Notes: generated from the letters alone by a model not told the origin. A stretch of 64,000 nucleotides of DNA from an uncultured Bacillota bacterium (GCA_945956935.1 CAMFJD010000003.1:1-64000); one strand, 5' to 3'. Shown: positions 20,012 to 30,011, counted from the stretch's first letter. A program made the numbers and translations.

Positions 20012-20056
20012 AAATGCATCTTGATTAACGTTTGTTTCTCCATTAATCAAGATGCA
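20012..20056 (-). terminator. probable terminator of the LemA-like gene
   Basis: A perfect 14-bp stem (TGCATCTTGATTAA with its complement) encloses a 14-base loop, followed on the minus strand by only four T. The stem is strong but the U tract is weak. Confidence 0.55.
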
Positions 20057-20077
20057 TAACTGCTGCTATTCAAATTA

Positions 20078-20575
20078 TCATTCACTCAACGGTTCTGTTG
20101 CAAAGTTAAAGACACTTGCAATCATATTAGTTGGAAAACTTTCAAGCTTATGATGATACTGAAGTACAATATCATTATACAACATTTGAGCTAACGTAAA
20201 GCGTTGGTCAATCGTATGTAACGTTCTTAATGCATTTCCATAATTGCTATCAGCAAAAAATTCTGCTGTTTCAAATATTTCGCTGAGCTGTTGTGTAATC
20301 CTTTTCTCAATTACCAATGTTTCTGATACTGTATTAGCTACTGTCGCATCTTGAATTGATTGTTGCAGCGCTGTTTTCAATTCCGTTGGCACTTGTATAT
20401 TTTCATTGAGAAAGCGTTGTAAAATACTCCGGCGAGAGCGCAGAAGCTCCTCTAGATGATTCCAAGCATTGTCAATACGACCACGATAACTAATTAAGCC
20501 ATTATACTCCCAAACAGTATATAAAGCAAGAATAAGGAAAATAGTAAATACAATTAATAAGAATTCAGTGTTCAT
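20078..20575 (-). CDS. LemA-family membrane protein
   Basis: A 165-residue protein with one N-terminal transmembrane helix (residues 3-20) followed by a helical domain. The family hallmark segments are the post-membrane AWNHLEELLRSRRSILQRF and the C-terminal YNDIVLQYHHKLESFPTN followed by IASVFNF, equivalent to the LemA motif YN-x-Y-N-x-FP-x-F. LemA proteins usually face the cytoplasm behind an outside N terminus; their molecular role is unclear. I start at ATG 20575, which has GGGGAG 9 bases upstream; more upstream ATGs lack an SD. No HtpX-type protease gene, a frequent partner, is nearby. Confidence 0.75.
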   Translation of the reverse strand: MNTEFLLIVFTIFLILALYTVWEYNGLISYRGRIDNAWNHLEELLRSRRSILQRFLNENIQVPTELKTALQQSIQDATVANTVSETLVIEKRITQQLSEIFETAEFFADSNYGNALRTLHTIDQRFTLAQMLYNDIVLQYHHKLESFPTNMIASVFNFATEPLSE

Positions 20576-20760
20576 AGTTGTCACTCCCCACATAAAGTTG
20601 TTATTTTTATTATTATAGCACTCTAAAAAATAAAACCAATACTTTCGCTTCATATTCATTTAATATACACTTTTCAACATAGATATACACTGTTTTTTCA
20701 GTGAGAAAGAGGTATAATAAAAGATACAAACTCTTGTAATAATTAAGGAGGCCATTAAAA

Positions 20761-21648
20761 ATGAAACAATATTTTTTGTCTTATACACTTCCCAAACTCG
20801 TGTTTGCTCCTGTTCCATTTAATTATGGTATCCAATCAGCACGTAACTTACCACATAAATCTTTATATGACTTGCCTTATTTACAACACATCACCAAAAA
20901 AGCTTTTTATTTTGATTCAAGTTTCGGTTACCGTATTCGTGGGCAGATTTTTTTTACACACAAAAAAAGCAAGCACTATATCATTCTACTACACGGATAT
21001 TATGGGAATCAGGTTGAATCACTAAACCTTGTTCCACTCTTTTTAAAATGTGATTTCAATGTAATTATTGTCGATGGGAGGCATCATGGTAAAAATAATA
21101 AGACTTTTGTCAGTTTTGGTATTTTTGAACGCCAAGATATGAAATTACTCGTCGATTTATTAATCCCTAAACTTGAGCACGATGCTATTCTTGGATTGTT
21201 TGGACATTCTCTTGGTGCAGCAGTTGCACTACAAACCGCTGCGATTGATTCACGTATTCAATTCATAATTGCAAGTGCTCCATATAATCGGCTCGACGAA
21301 ACGCTTGCATCGCATTTTCTTTATCGTAAACAAACTTGGTTATCTACAAACGATTGGCAAACATTTTTTAGTGGTGCAAATCATCTGTATAATATCAATT
21401 TTCAAAAACTTGATGTAGCATCAAGCGTACAACATATCCAATGTCCTGTGCTTTACTTACATGGATTAGACGACCGACAAAACCCTACATATATGTCGGC
21501 TGAACTTCACTCACTCACGCCGCACTCTGTTTTCTTTACTTTCCCCAATACGACACATAATACTATTTTTCTCCGCAATTATGACGATGTACAATTAATT
21601 ATTGATGTTTTTCTCAATTATGCGATTCAATTTCAACTTGATAAATAA
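20761..21648 (+). CDS. alpha/beta hydrolase (YqkD-like)
   Basis: A 295-residue serine hydrolase of the BAAT/AXE1 or YqkD-like type. The oxyanion segment LLHGYYGN is followed by nucleophile Ser150 in GHSLGA, acid Asp237 or Asp238 (HGLDDRQ) and base His266 (NTTHNTI). The N-terminal 40 residues could include a weak membrane-associating segment. AGGAGG precedes the ATG and a -10 TATAAT lies at 20713-20718 with a poor -35. Its 3' end overlaps the convergent SprT-like gene by 35 bases. The substrate is unknown. Confidence 0.8.
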   Translation: MKQYFLSYTLPKLVFAPVPFNYGIQSARNLPHKSLYDLPYLQHITKKAFYFDSSFGYRIRGQIFFTHKKSKHYIILLHGYYGNQVESLNLVPLFLKCDFNVIIVDGRHHGKNNKTFVSFGIFERQDMKLLVDLLIPKLEHDAILGLFGHSLGAAVALQTAAIDSRIQFIIASAPYNRLDETLASHFLYRKQTWLSTNDWQTFFSGANHLYNINFQKLDVASSVQHIQCPVLYLHGLDDRQNPTYMSAELHSLTPHSVFFTFPNTTHNTIFLRNYDDVQLIIDVFLNYAIQFQLDK

Positions 21649-22102
21649 CCACTTTACCTTGGCATTGTTTGCATCGGCTTTGCGCAATTTTATTTGCAAA
21701 TTGTTGCGTTATCCGATACCTCGTCCCTAGCATCATATTACAATTCTGACAAATAATTTGATACTTCGCACGATGAAAGTCTGGTGAAACTTCAAATGTT
21801 GCTTTCTGAGATATACCTAGCAATCGACACATTCCTTTGAATTCCTTACCATGTCCATAAATCCTATGTTGTGTATCTAAATAATAATGAATATATTCGT
21901 GTGTAGCAACTTGATGTAAAAGTTGTGAATCTTTTATGAGTGCAGATTGAAATCGAAACCAGCGTCGATTCGTCTTAGAACAATAGCAGTACTGACCCAA
22001 CGTTCGTTGAAATCGTGAATTTATTTCAATAGGTAAAAGATGTGCCTGTGTTTTGAATTGCTGATCAAGTCGATAGTATATTTCCCTTACTTTATTTTCC
22101 AT
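21614..22102 (-). CDS. SprT-like zinc metalloprotease-fold protein
   Basis: A 162-residue SprT-like protein. The zinc motif HEYIH (in ATHEYIHYYLD) and a downstream HGKEFK segment are typical of the SprT/Spartan family. The C terminus has a zinc ribbon with CQNC and CKQC pairs. Family members resemble DNA-protein crosslink proteases, but the bacterial short forms are uncharacterised. In Bacillus the similar YdcK gene follows tex; here the genes are far apart. SD GAGGG precedes the ATG. The 3' end overlaps the convergent hydrolase gene. Confidence 0.82.
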   Translation of the reverse strand: MENKVREIYYRLDQQFKTQAHLLPIEINSRFQRTLGQYCYCSKTNRRWFRFQSALIKDSQLLHQVATHEYIHYYLDTQHRIYGHGKEFKGMCRLLGISQKATFEVSPDFHRAKYQIICQNCNMMLGTRYRITQQFANKIAQSRCKQCQGKVVIYQVEIESHN

Positions 22103-22130
22103 TCAATTCCCTCTTTTCTCATATGGAAAA

Positions 22131-22158
22131 AGAAAAAGCACCTAAGGGTGCTTTTTTT
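22131..22158 (-). terminator. terminator of yneF
   Basis: The hairpin AGCACC/GGTGCT, extended by A/T pairs, is followed by an A-rich plus strand (T run on minus). It abuts the yneF stop codon. Confidence 0.75.
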
Positions 22159-22432
22159 ATTTTTTCTTCGAAAATTTTGCTGTTAATTTATCGAAAGCAT
22201 TTGGACCTTTTGTCGCTGTTGTATTTTGTGATTGCATTGTACGCATAACTGCTGCAACTTGCTTTTTAGAAGGCATACGCCCCATTTGCTTCATCATCTC
22301 TGTTACAACAATTTCATTTACAGGTGGATTTTTTTCCATTTGTTTTTGCATCCAAAAACGTGTCCCAAAGTAACCACCAGCAAGCCCGATGAAAATTCCA
22401 AATACAAGCCACCAAATATTTTCTAATGCCAT
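22157..22432 (-). CDS. yneF: YneF/UPF0154 family single-pass membrane protein
   Basis: A 91-residue protein with one transmembrane helix (residues 5-24) and the diagnostic family stretch KNPPVNE followed by MMKQMGRMPSKKQVA. UPF0154/YneF is conserved in low-GC Gram-positives and has no assigned molecular function. The C-terminal Lys-rich tail is longer than in typical members. I start at ATG 22432, with AGGAG 9 bases upstream; the longer open frame lacks one. It is monocistronic. Confidence 0.85.
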   Translation of the reverse strand: MALENIWWLVFGIFIGLAGGYFGTRFWMQKQMEKNPPVNEIVVTEMMKQMGRMPSKKQVAAVMRTMQSQNTTATKGPNAFDKLTAKFSKKK

Positions 22433-22588
22433 TTGCTTCAACTCCTTCCACTTTTTACTCTCAACCACCATTTTAACAAATTTATCGGACTTCGACAATT
22501 CATTTTCGTTTTTTCATTCATCACATGTTAAATTTAGGTGTATCCATTTCTATCATTTGATAATCGATAAACAAAAGTGGCTCTTTTA

Positions 22589-23056
22589 TTAACGAATAAT
22601 ATAGATATCACACGGAGTATTTTTGACGATATATGAAGATACTGATCCTAAAACTAGTTTTTGAAAAGTGGATTTCGTTGTGGCACCGACAACAATTACT
22701 GATGTTTCAGGATGTATCACTTGCTGAATTAATTCTAGTTTGGGCTCACCGCCAACTTGAATTTGATAATCAACCAATTTTACTCCTAGTTCATATGCTT
22801 CTTGTTCATATGCTGCGAGCATTTCAGCTATTTGTCGGCTTAATGGTTTTGAATCCACACTCATTGTCCAATCATCAAATCCATCTTCGACAAACTTTGG
22901 TGATTGTAAATTATTCGCATTAGGTGGCAATACAGCTAATAAATACAGTTCACTATCAGGATGTTCTTTCGCTAATCTCGCCGCACGTTGAAATGCTCGA
23001 TATGACTGCTTTGACTGATCAATTCCCACAATTATTTTTGTATATACTTTTTCCAT
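22589..23056 (-). CDS. universal stress protein UspA family
   Basis: A 155-residue single USP domain, with N-terminal beta strand KIIVGIDQSKQS and C-terminal ATP-loop-like segment VGATTKSTFQKLVLGSVSS. The second Gly of the usual G-x2-G-x9-G(S/T) motif is replaced (GATT), so ATP binding is uncertain. Unlike its neighbours the ATG at 23056 has no SD. A short frame with a good SD (23032-23085) overlaps the start and may couple translation. Function in stress survival is inferred from the family only. Confidence 0.85.
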   Translation of the reverse strand: MEKVYTKIIVGIDQSKQSYRAFQRAARLAKEHPDSELYLLAVLPPNANNLQSPKFVEDGFDDWTMSVDSKPLSRQIAEMLAAYEQEAYELGVKLVDYQIQVGGEPKLELIQQVIHPETSVIVVGATTKSTFQKLVLGSVSSYIVKNTPCDIYIIR

Positions 23057-23085
23057 ATGCAGTTTCTACTAAAAATTCCACGCAT
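23032..23085 (-). CDS. possible 17-residue leader peptide before uspA
   Basis: An ATG with AAAGGTG 6 bases upstream opens a 17-codon frame that overlaps the first 25 bases of the stress protein gene in another frame and ends in TAA. The stress protein's own ATG lacks an SD. This could be a leader peptide allowing reinitiation, or chance. No homology can be judged at this length. Confidence 0.25.
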   Translation of the reverse strand: MRGIFSRNCIWKKYIQK

Positions 23086-23508
23086 CAAAATCACCTTTAA
23101 TATCGGTGAATATTTGTTCAACTATGAAATTTTTAGTATGCTCCTTTCTCGATAATTTACTTAAACACATCATGACAATACATACGTTTCTTATACTTCA
23201 ATAATATCGTATTCAGCCTTCTTTTACTAGTATTGTTTCAATTTATTACACGTGAATTTTATCTTTTCAAATGTATGAAAAAACCGACTCAATTACTATG
23301 CATATATCCAACAATCTGCTTATTCTTCCGATATGTATATTCGTCTACCTATTACATATTCAACGCCTATATGCTTAACAACAACGTAATATATGCTCCT
23401 TCTATCCAGTAATCACTATAGATATACTTGTTTTTCACAATACATTATTGAAAATACTAAATTAAAAGCAAGCAACCATACACTAAAACTGTATGGTTGC
23501 TTGCTTTG
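23057..23508 (-). other. 452-base intergenic region between uspA and ricA
   Basis: Apart from the ricA terminator at the right end and the possible leader peptide at the left, this AT-rich stretch contains no credible gene, tRNA or recognisable riboswitch. An AAAGGAG sequence near 23145 is not followed by an open frame of useful length. Confidence 0.4.
23462..23507 (-). terminator. terminator of miaB-ricA
   Basis: A perfect 17-bp stem (AAAGCAAGCAACCATAC with its complement) encloses a 9-base loop, with a short T run following on the minus strand. Confidence 0.8.
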
Positions 23509-23847
23509 TTATAAATTTATTTCTACATCAGTAATAATCGTTTGTAACAAATCATTGATTTCACGCTGTAATTCTCGATATTGATTCCAAAGTGGAATAG
23601 CGTCTAATTCATTTTCAAGATTTATAATATTTTGCTCATGTATATCAAGTGCAGCTTGCTTTTGATAATGCTTAGCATTAACAAGTGCTTTACGCTCTAA
23701 TTTTATCTGTGATTGTAAAGCATGAATTTTATCGTGATTCACCATTTTTTGTTCAGCTTGTTGGAATGCTTGAACTAGTGATGAAGCAATAACAGTCTGA
23801 ACGACATCTTCCCATGCTGCCAGTGTTTGCTCATTAGTTGTCATCAT
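23509..23847 (-). CDS. ricA: RicA/YmcA, YlbF-family regulator of RNase Y
   Basis: A 112-residue all-helical protein of the YlbF/YmcA family (former DUF964). In Bacillus, RicA (YmcA) forms an iron-sulfur complex with RicF and RicT that directs RNase Y processing and phosphorelay output. The sequence is a helical hairpin with conserved AFQQAEQKM and the C-terminal YRELQREINDLLQ. Its ATG overlaps the miaB TAA by one base, an arrangement retained from Bacillus (ymcB-ymcA). The RNase Y gene is two genes upstream. Cysteines are absent from this subunit, so any cluster ligands must come from partners. Confidence 0.82.
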   Translation of the reverse strand: MMTTNEQTLAAWEDVVQTVIASSLVQAFQQAEQKMVNHDKIHALQSQIKLERKALVNAKHYQKQAALDIHEQNIINLENELDAIPLWNQYRELQREINDLLQTIITDVEINL

Positions 23848-25307
23848 TATTCACCAATATATGTTCCATTTAAAGACCATGTACGAATATCCGTGATTTT
23901 AACTGGAACAATCTGTCCAATAAGTGATTCAGGACCTTCGAAATTTACTAATTTCAATGATTCTGTATATCCCGAAAGTACTGCATCATTTTTTTGACTC
24001 GTTCCTTCAACTAACACATACTGTACTGTATCTAAATATGCTTGATTATGTTGTAACGCATGCTCATTTACGATGGCATTCAAACGTTGTAAACGTGCTT
24101 TTTTCGTTTCTTCATCAATATTATCGATCATTTTTGCCGCTGGAGTTCCTTCACGTGGAGAATAAATAAATGTATATGCTCCATCGTACTGTAATTCTTG
24201 ACATAATTGTAGCGTTTCATCAAACTGTTCATCTGTTTCATTTGGAAACCCAACAATAATATCTGTTGTTACTGCAACACCTGGAATTTGTGTACGAATT
24301 TTATTATATAATTCTGTATATGTTTCTTTGTTATATTGCCGTCCCATCAGCTTTAAAACACTGCTACTTCCTGCTTGAACAGGCAAATGTACATGTGGCA
24401 TCAAATTCCCACCTGAAGCGAGTACGGCTACCATTTCGTCAGTAAAATCCCACGGATGACTCGTTGTAAATCGTACACGTGGAATATTAATTTTTTGGAC
24501 ATCTGCTAATAAATCAGAGAAACGGTAGGTAATATCTAAATCTTTTCCATAGCTATTTACATTTTGACCAAGTAGTGTAACCTCTTGATATCCTAATTCA
24601 GCTAACTCACGGACCTCATTTAAAATATCTTCTGGTTGACGACTACGCTCTTTTCCACGTGTATATGGTATGATACAGTATGTACAGAATTTATCACAAC
24701 CATAAGCAATATTTACCCATGCCTTTAAATTACCATTTCGTGTCTTTGGTAAATTTTCAATAATGTCTCCCTCTTTTGACCAGACTTCAACAACCATTTC
24801 TTTATTCATCAATGCATCACGTAAAATTTGTGGTAAACGATGAATGTTATGCGTTCCAAAAATCATATCAACATGTTGATGTTTTTGTAAAATACGGTTA
24901 ATAACTTCTTCTTCTTGCGTCATACAGCCACATACACCAAGTATCATTTCAGGACGTTCACGCTTTAATGCTTTTAAATGCCCTAAAATACCGAATACTT
25001 TGTTTTCAGCATTTTCACGCACCGCACATGTATTTAATAATACGATATCGGCAGTCTCCATCACATCTGTACGCTCATACCCCATTTGTTCAAATATTCC
25101 TGCCATTACTTCTTCATCATGTTCATTCATTTGACATCCATATGTACGAATGAAGAAGCTTTTTCCTTTTCCGGCTGCAATCATATCAGTTGGAATTTCA
25201 AATGCATCAGTAATAACTTGCGGAGCTGCCTTACTTCTTTTTTTGGCTTCTTTTAATGATGGTGCTGTTCCTTTAAAATATTTACTATAGTCTTTTTTTG
25301 TTTCCAT
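23847..25307 (-). CDS. miaB: tRNA-2-methylthio-N6-dimethylallyladenosine synthase
   Basis: A 486-residue radical-SAM methylthiotransferase that modifies A37 of tRNAs reading UNN codons. The UPF0004 N-terminal domain has the three auxiliary-cluster cysteines ([26 protein letters not shown]). The radical-SAM triad is [13 protein letters not shown] domain closes the C terminus ([14 protein letters not shown]). The ATG at 25307 is preferred (AAAGGAAG upstream) over the TTG at 25313. It is coupled with ricA and follows ymdB. Confidence 0.95.
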   Translation of the reverse strand: METKKDYSKYFKGTAPSLKEAKKRSKAAPQVITDAFEIPTDMIAAGKGKSFFIRTYGCQMNEHDEEVMAGIFEQMGYERTDVMETADIVLLNTCAVRENAENKVFGILGHLKALKRERPEMILGVCGCMTQEEEVINRILQKHQHVDMIFGTHNIHRLPQILRDALMNKEMVVEVWSKEGDIIENLPKTRNGNLKAWVNIAYGCDKFCTYCIIPYTRGKERSRQPEDILNEVRELAELGYQEVTLLGQNVNSYGKDLDITYRFSDLLADVQKINIPRVRFTTSHPWDFTDEMVAVLASGGNLMPHVHLPVQAGSSSVLKLMGRQYNKETYTELYNKIRTQIPGVAVTTDIIVGFPNETDEQFDETLQLCQELQYDGAYTFIYSPREGTPAAKMIDNIDEETKKARLQRLNAIVNEHALQHNQAYLDTVQYVLVEGTSQKNDAVLSGYTESLKLVNFEGPESLIGQIVPVKITDIRTWSLNGTYIGE

Positions 25308-25358
25308 ATTCAACTTCCTTTACTTTTTTCCTTCAATTACTTCAATACAGTACGTTTA

Positions 25359-26156
25359 TTAATAAAGTTTTGTTTCTTCTGTAATAATATCCCACTGAAT
25401 ATTTGTCGCTTTTCCCGTCTTATCATCAATCTCAATAATGACATAGGATAATTGTCTTGGACCACTTGCAACCGTAAAACGTTCTGACATCCCTGTTGTA
25501 AAACGAGCTAAAATCGTTTCACGTGTGACCCCAATTACTCCATCTCTTGGTCCGGTCATTCCAACATCACTTAAATGTGCTGTTCCTTTTGGTAAAATAC
25601 GCCCATCATTTGTTTGGACATGTGTATGTGTACCAACAACAGCTGATACACGACCATCTAAATACCAAGACATAGCAATTTTTTCACTTGTGGTTTCAGC
25701 ATGAAAATCAACGAAAATAACATCAGCTTGCGGTTTCACTTCCAGCAATAACTCATCAATTCTCTCAAATGGACACGAATGAGTTTGCATAAATGTTTTT
25801 CCTTGTAAATTAATTACAGCAATTTTTGTTTGATTACATTGGTAAATAACGTAATCTTTTCCTGGTGCATTTTTATACATATTACCGGGTCTCACTAAAT
25901 ATTTTACAGTGTCGATAAAATTAAAAATGTCTCGATTATCAAAAGTGTGGTTCCCCATCGTAACAACATTCACACCTAACTCTAAAAAACGTCGATAAAT
26001 CTTTTCAGTAATTCCTTTACCATGGGCACTATTTTCACCATTTGCTATGACTACTTGTGGTTTATATGTTTGTTTTAATTTATGTAAATGTAATTCTACC
26101 ATTTCACGACCTGGCGAACCGTAAACATCACCAATAAATAACACTCGCATGCTCAT
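25359..26156 (-). CDS. ymdB: YmdB-family metallophosphoesterase
   Basis: A protein of about 265 residues of the YmdB family, a dimetal phosphodiesterase that hydrolyses 2',3'-cyclic nucleotides and affects biofilm and motility in Bacillus. Metal-site segments are FIGDVYGSPGR, ANGENSAHGKG, MGNHTFDN, DFHAETTSEK and GTHTHVQT, all intact. Two ATGs, 26156 and 26150, share a GAAGAG element; homologues begin at MRVLFIGD (26150), so the start is uncertain by two codons. Gene order rny-ymdB is conserved. A terminator after rny separates the two transcripts at least partly. Confidence 0.93.
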   Translation of the reverse strand: MSMRVLFIGDVYGSPGREMVELHLHKLKQTYKPQVVIANGENSAHGKGITEKIYRRFLELGVNVVTMGNHTFDNRDIFNFIDTVKYLVRPGNMYKNAPGKDYVIYQCNQTKIAVINLQGKTFMQTHSCPFERIDELLLEVKPQADVIFVDFHAETTSEKIAMSWYLDGRVSAVVGTHTHVQTNDGRILPKGTAHLSDVGMTGPRDGVIGVTRETILARFTTGMSERFTVASGPRQLSYVIIEIDDKTGKATNIQWDIITEETKLY

Positions 26157-26270
26157 GATCACTCTTCTCTATTTATGTTTCACTTCTTCAAGTGTACTAG
26201 CATTTATTTTACCATATCCCTGCTTATTTTCCTAATAGCTTGCGTAGTAAATTCAGCGAATTTTTAAAAA

Positions 26271-26303
26271 TTAAAAGACCATAAGGAATATCCTTATGGC
26301 CTC
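26271..26303 (-). terminator. terminator after rny
   Basis: The stem AGGCCATAAGGA/TCCTTATGGTCT (one G-U) with a 3-base loop is followed by TTTTAATTTTT on the minus strand. Confidence 0.8.
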
Positions 26304-26307
26304 TATT

Positions 26308-27885
26308 TTATTTAGCAACCTCAACTGCTCTCATTTCACGAACAACTGTTACTTTAATTGTTCCAGGATATTCAAGCTCATTTTCAATACGCTCTTTCAC
26401 ACTCCGTGCAATTTTATAAGCTGATGTATCATCAACCGCATTCGGTTGCACAACAATTCGAATTTCACGACCTGCTTGAATCGCAAACGATTTTTCCACA
26501 CCTGGAAAATCATTTGCGATACCTTCTAAGTTTTCAAGACGTTTCACATAGTTTTCAAGTGATTCACGTCGTGCTCCTGGACGACTTGCGCTCAAAGCAT
26601 CTGCCGCTGCAACAAGTACTGAAATCACCGAAGTTGGTTCGATATCCCCGTGGTGTGATCCTATTGCATTAATAACGAATTCTGGTTCTCCATATCGCTT
26701 TGCTAGTTCCATCCCTAACTCAACATGACTGCCTTCAAGTTCATGATCAATAGCTTTTCCGATATCATGGAAAAGCCCAGCACGTCTTGCCATCGTTACA
26801 TCCTCACCTAATTCACCTGCTAATAAGCCTGCAATAAAGGCAACTTCTATTGAATGTTGTAACACATTCTGACCGTAACTCGTACGGAATTGTAATTTCC
26901 CTAATATTTTCACTAAATCTGGATGTACAGTTCCGACAACTGTTTCAAATACAGCATGTTCCCCTTGTTCGCGAATAAACTCATTGACATCACGTCGTGA
27001 TTTTTCAACAATTTCTTCAATACGGCCTGGGTGAATACGTCCATCCTCTACTAGAGTTACAAGTGTCCGTTTCGCAATTTCACGACGAACTGGATCAAAA
27101 CATGACAAGACGACTGCTTCTGGTGTATCATCAATAATCAAATCAACACCTGTTAGTGTTTCTAAAGTACGAATATTTCGTCCTTCACGCCCAATAATTC
27201 GTCCTTTCATTTCGTCATTTGGCAAGTTGACAACAGAAACTGTTCGCTCACTCACAACTTCTGCCGCATATCGTTGAATCGCTGTAGAAATTAAATTTTT
27301 TGCATTGCGATCCGCAGTTTGTTTTGCCTCAAGTTCACGTTCTTTAATATAAGCTATCATTTCATGCGCAGTTTCTTCTTCCACTTGTTGGAAAATCTCT
27401 TGCTTTGCTTGCTGTTTCGTATATCCTGCAATTTCTTCTAAGCGTTCCTCTTGTACTTGGTACATTTGCTCCACTTTGTTTTCTAACTCTTGGATTTGCT
27501 GTTGTTTACTCACTAAGTTGCTATCACGCTCTTCAAGTGTTTGTTCACGACTATCCAATGCATGGGCACGTCGCTCAATCCCTTCCTCACGTAACCGCAT
27601 GCGTTTTTCATGTTCTAATGCCTCTTCACGACGATCTTTTACGACGCGATCAGCCTCCAATTTTAAACGTTGTGTTTCTTGTTTTGCTTCCAATAAGAGC
27701 TCTTTTTTTGTTGTAGTTGCTTCTTTTTTTGCATCATCAATAATTGAACGAGCTGTTTGTCCAATGCGTTCAAATTCTGCTTCTTTGCGTTTTAATCCAA
27801 GTTTTACTCCGATAAAGTAACTCACTACCGCAACGATAAGAGCGATAAACAAAATGGAGATCATTAATACAAATTCTGAATTCAT
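26308..27885 (-). CDS. rny: ribonuclease Y
   Basis: A 525-residue membrane-anchored endoribonuclease that starts bulk mRNA decay. A single N-terminal transmembrane helix (residues 4-26) leads into a long charged coiled coil (about 30-200), then a KH domain ([13 protein letters not shown]) and an HD domain ([11 protein letters not shown]), all in family order and full length. SD GGAGG lies before the ATG. The RNA-decay neighbours ricA, rnjB and pnp are in the same window. Confidence 0.97.
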   Translation of the reverse strand: MNSEFVLMISILFIALIVAVVSYFIGVKLGLKRKEAEFERIGQTARSIIDDAKKEATTTKKELLLEAKQETQRLKLEADRVVKDRREEALEHEKRMRLREEGIERRAHALDSREQTLEERDSNLVSKQQQIQELENKVEQMYQVQEERLEEIAGYTKQQAKQEIFQQVEEETAHEMIAYIKERELEAKQTADRNAKNLISTAIQRYAAEVVSERTVSVVNLPNDEMKGRIIGREGRNIRTLETLTGVDLIIDDTPEAVVLSCFDPVRREIAKRTLVTLVEDGRIHPGRIEEIVEKSRRDVNEFIREQGEHAVFETVVGTVHPDLVKILGKLQFRTSYGQNVLQHSIEVAFIAGLLAGELGEDVTMARRAGLFHDIGKAIDHELEGSHVELGMELAKRYGEPEFVINAIGSHHGDIEPTSVISVLVAAADALSASRPGARRESLENYVKRLENLEGIANDFPGVEKSFAIQAGREIRIVVQPNAVDDTSAYKIARSVKERIENELEYPGTIKVTVVREMRAVEVAK

Positions 27886-28111
27886 GTTGTTAAACCTCCA
27901 TTGAAAATATGAAACTTTTATATAGTCGAAAAATACTGATGTATCTGCATTATTATCTGCCTACACATTCTGATTTGATAAATAAAAAGTTGTCTAAATT
28001 TATTCTATTATTCCTATATCTAAAAGTCAACTAAACGGCTTGTTATTATAGTCACATTTTCTATTCTTTAAGTTTTTTTATTGTGATACGGGACCGTTTT
28101 CGTATTTTTTA

Positions 28112-28146
28112 CAAAAATAAAAAGCGTTTGCAAACTGCAAACGCCA
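28112..28146 (-). terminator. terminator of recA
   Basis: A perfect 9-bp stem GCGTTTGCA/TGCAAACGC with a 3-base loop is followed by TTTTTATTTTTG on the minus strand, 4 bases from the stop codon. Confidence 0.85.
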
Positions 28147-28149
28147 TTT

Positions 28150-29187
28150 TTACTTCTCTGTTTTTTCATTTTCTGACTCAATCGCAATTGATTCATCTTC
28201 AATCAATCCACAGCCTACACGAATATTATGCTCTAATCGTTGTGCTTTAGCCTCATCATTCGCAAAATATGCTTTCGCATTTTCACGCCCCTGACCAATA
28301 CGTTCACCTTCATAAGCATACCATGATCCAGCTTTTTCAACTAAACCAAGTTCTACACCTAAATCAACGAGTTCACCTATTTTTGATACCCCTTGACCAT
28401 ACATAATATCAATCTCAGCAATTTTAAATGGTGGTGCCACTTTATTTTTTACAACTTTGACTTTTGCTTTTGACCCAATGATATCAGATCCATCTTTTAA
28501 AGCCTCGCCTTTACGTACTTCTAAGCGCACAGATGAATAGAATTTCAACGCACGTCCTCCAGGTGTTGTTTCTGGATTTCCATACATAACCCCTACTTTT
28601 TCACGTAACTGATTAATAAATAAAGCAATTGTATTCGACTTGCTAATAACACCTGCTAATTTCCGTAGTGCCTGAGACATTAAACGTGCTTGTAATCCAA
28701 CGTGTGAATCACCCATCTCTCCTTCAATCTCAGCACGTGGTACAAGGGCTGCGACTGAATCGACAACTACCATATCAATTGCACCACTACGAACAAGTGC
28801 TTCTGTAATTTCGAGTGCTTGCTCGCCAGTATCTGGTTGCGATAAAATTAACTCTTCAATATTCACTCCAAGGTTTGCTGCATACACCGGGTCTAATGCA
28901 TGTTCTGCATCGATAAAAGCTGCTGTTCCCCCTGCTTTTTGTACTTCAGCAATTGCATGTAAGGCAACTGTTGTTTTACCCGAACTCTCTGGTCCGTATA
29001 CTTCAATAATACGCCCTTTTGGAAATCCACCAGTACCAAGTGCGACATCTAACATAATTGATCCCGAAGATACACACTCAACTTTTTGATGTGCGTGATC
29101 CCCTAACTTCATAACTGCACCTTTTCCGAATTGTTTTTCAATTTGTTTCATCGCCGCATCAAGTGCTTGTTTACGATCATTACTCAT
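28150..29187 (-). CDS. recA: recombinase RecA
   Basis: A 345-residue DNA strand-exchange ATPase and SOS co-protease. Walker A is GPESSGKTT, Walker B follows at [12 protein letters not shown], the L2 loop region is [17 protein letters not shown] and the C-terminal acidic tail is short. The ATG at 29187 has AAGGAGA about 9 bases upstream; the longer frame (29235) has none. A -10 TATAAT is visible near 29244, but no GAAC-n4-GTTC SOS operator could be found upstream. The pgsA and cinA genes that precede recA in Bacillus are missing here. Confidence 0.97.
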   Translation of the reverse strand: MSNDRKQALDAAMKQIEKQFGKGAVMKLGDHAHQKVECVSSGSIMLDVALGTGGFPKGRIIEVYGPESSGKTTVALHAIAEVQKAGGTAAFIDAEHALDPVYAANLGVNIEELILSQPDTGEQALEITEALVRSGAIDMVVVDSVAALVPRAEIEGEMGDSHVGLQARLMSQALRKLAGVISKSNTIALFINQLREKVGVMYGNPETTPGGRALKFYSSVRLEVRKGEALKDGSDIIGSKAKVKVVKNKVAPPFKIAEIDIMYGQGVSKIGELVDLGVELGLVEKAGSWYAYEGERIGQGRENAKAYFANDEAKAQRLEHNIRVGCGLIEDESIAIESENEKTEK

Positions 29188-29352
29188 TCCTATTCCATCT
29201 CCTTTATTAACTTGTATTTGTATCAATTTATTCATTCATTTTATTATACGCATAAAATCAACGCTTTTTCCTTTTAAAACTTGCTGACGTTTTATGTCGT
29301 ATCGACAAATAAATTCTAACATCTTTTTTTCAAAATGACAAGTTTTTTGTTT

Positions 29353-29811
29353 TTATCGTTCATTGTTAACAATGCCAAGTTCCCCTTGTCGATGAAATTC
29401 TCGTTTTGGCATAAGAGTTGTACTAATAACCCATAACGAGATAAGTACAACCAAAATAATAAACACCATAAAAAAGCGCTGCAAAACATCTATTACTTTA
29501 TATTGCCTTTGCGTTCGCTCAGTTGCACGCTTTTTCTGTTCAAAAAGCAACTGTGAAACATGAATTTCACCTTTTTCCTCATAATCATTTTCATCAACAT
29601 GATCAATTAATATCCGTGCGTTCAAACCTAGGTAATATGCATAGGTCCTGATATATTGTTTGATATAAAATTCTTCATTAAACTCTTCATAATTATCTGC
29701 TTCTAATGCACACAAAAATTGTTGATTAATTTTCGTTTCACTTGCAGCTTGTTCAATGGTAATTGATTTTGCTTCTCGAGCTTGTTGGAGTTGCTGTCCT
29801 ATCGTCGGCAT
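29353..29811 (-). CDS. rodZ: RodZ/YmfM-like HTH membrane protein
   Basis: A 152-residue protein with a cytoplasmic RodZ-type helix-turn-helix (IGQQLQQAREAKSITIEQAASETKI split across residues 4-28), a basic juxtamembrane region (KKRATERTQRQ) and one transmembrane helix (about 107-130), ending in a short outside tail. RodZ links MreB to wall elongation; the truncated extracellular part matches short YmfM-like forms. ATG 29811 has AGGAGAT just upstream. Position ahead of recA corresponds to ymfM in Bacillus, with the intervening genes lost. Confidence 0.78.
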   Translation of the reverse strand: MPTIGQQLQQAREAKSITIEQAASETKINQQFLCALEADNYEEFNEEFYIKQYIRTYAYYLGLNARILIDHVDENDYEEKGEIHVSQLLFEQKKRATERTQRQYKVIDVLQRFFMVFIILVVLISLWVISTTLMPKREFHRQGELGIVNNER

Positions 29812-29954
29812 AATATCTCCTTTTCCTCTCACATCATTCTCTTCTACTTCATTATACCACTTAAACACTACGATACTCTAGTAGGTTTTCTATTTCCTAG
29901 CAATAAATTATCACCAATACATGCAAGCTCCTGTTGAAGGTGAGCTTACTGCCA

Positions 29955-29990
29955 CAAAAAATAAAAAGAGAGCTCTTTTTTAGAGAGCTC
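29955..29990 (-). terminator. terminator of the first oppA
   Basis: The stem GAGCTCT/AGAGCTC is followed by TTTTTATTTTTTG on the minus strand, 22 bases past the stop codon. Confidence 0.75.
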
Positions 29991-30011
29991 CACGATTATT
30001 AAACTGTTATA

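Noticed and set aside
23057-23461. Search for a tRNA or riboswitch in the long gap before uspA
   Set aside because: No cloverleaf, no conserved aptamer core and no terminator-antiterminator pair could be found by eye.
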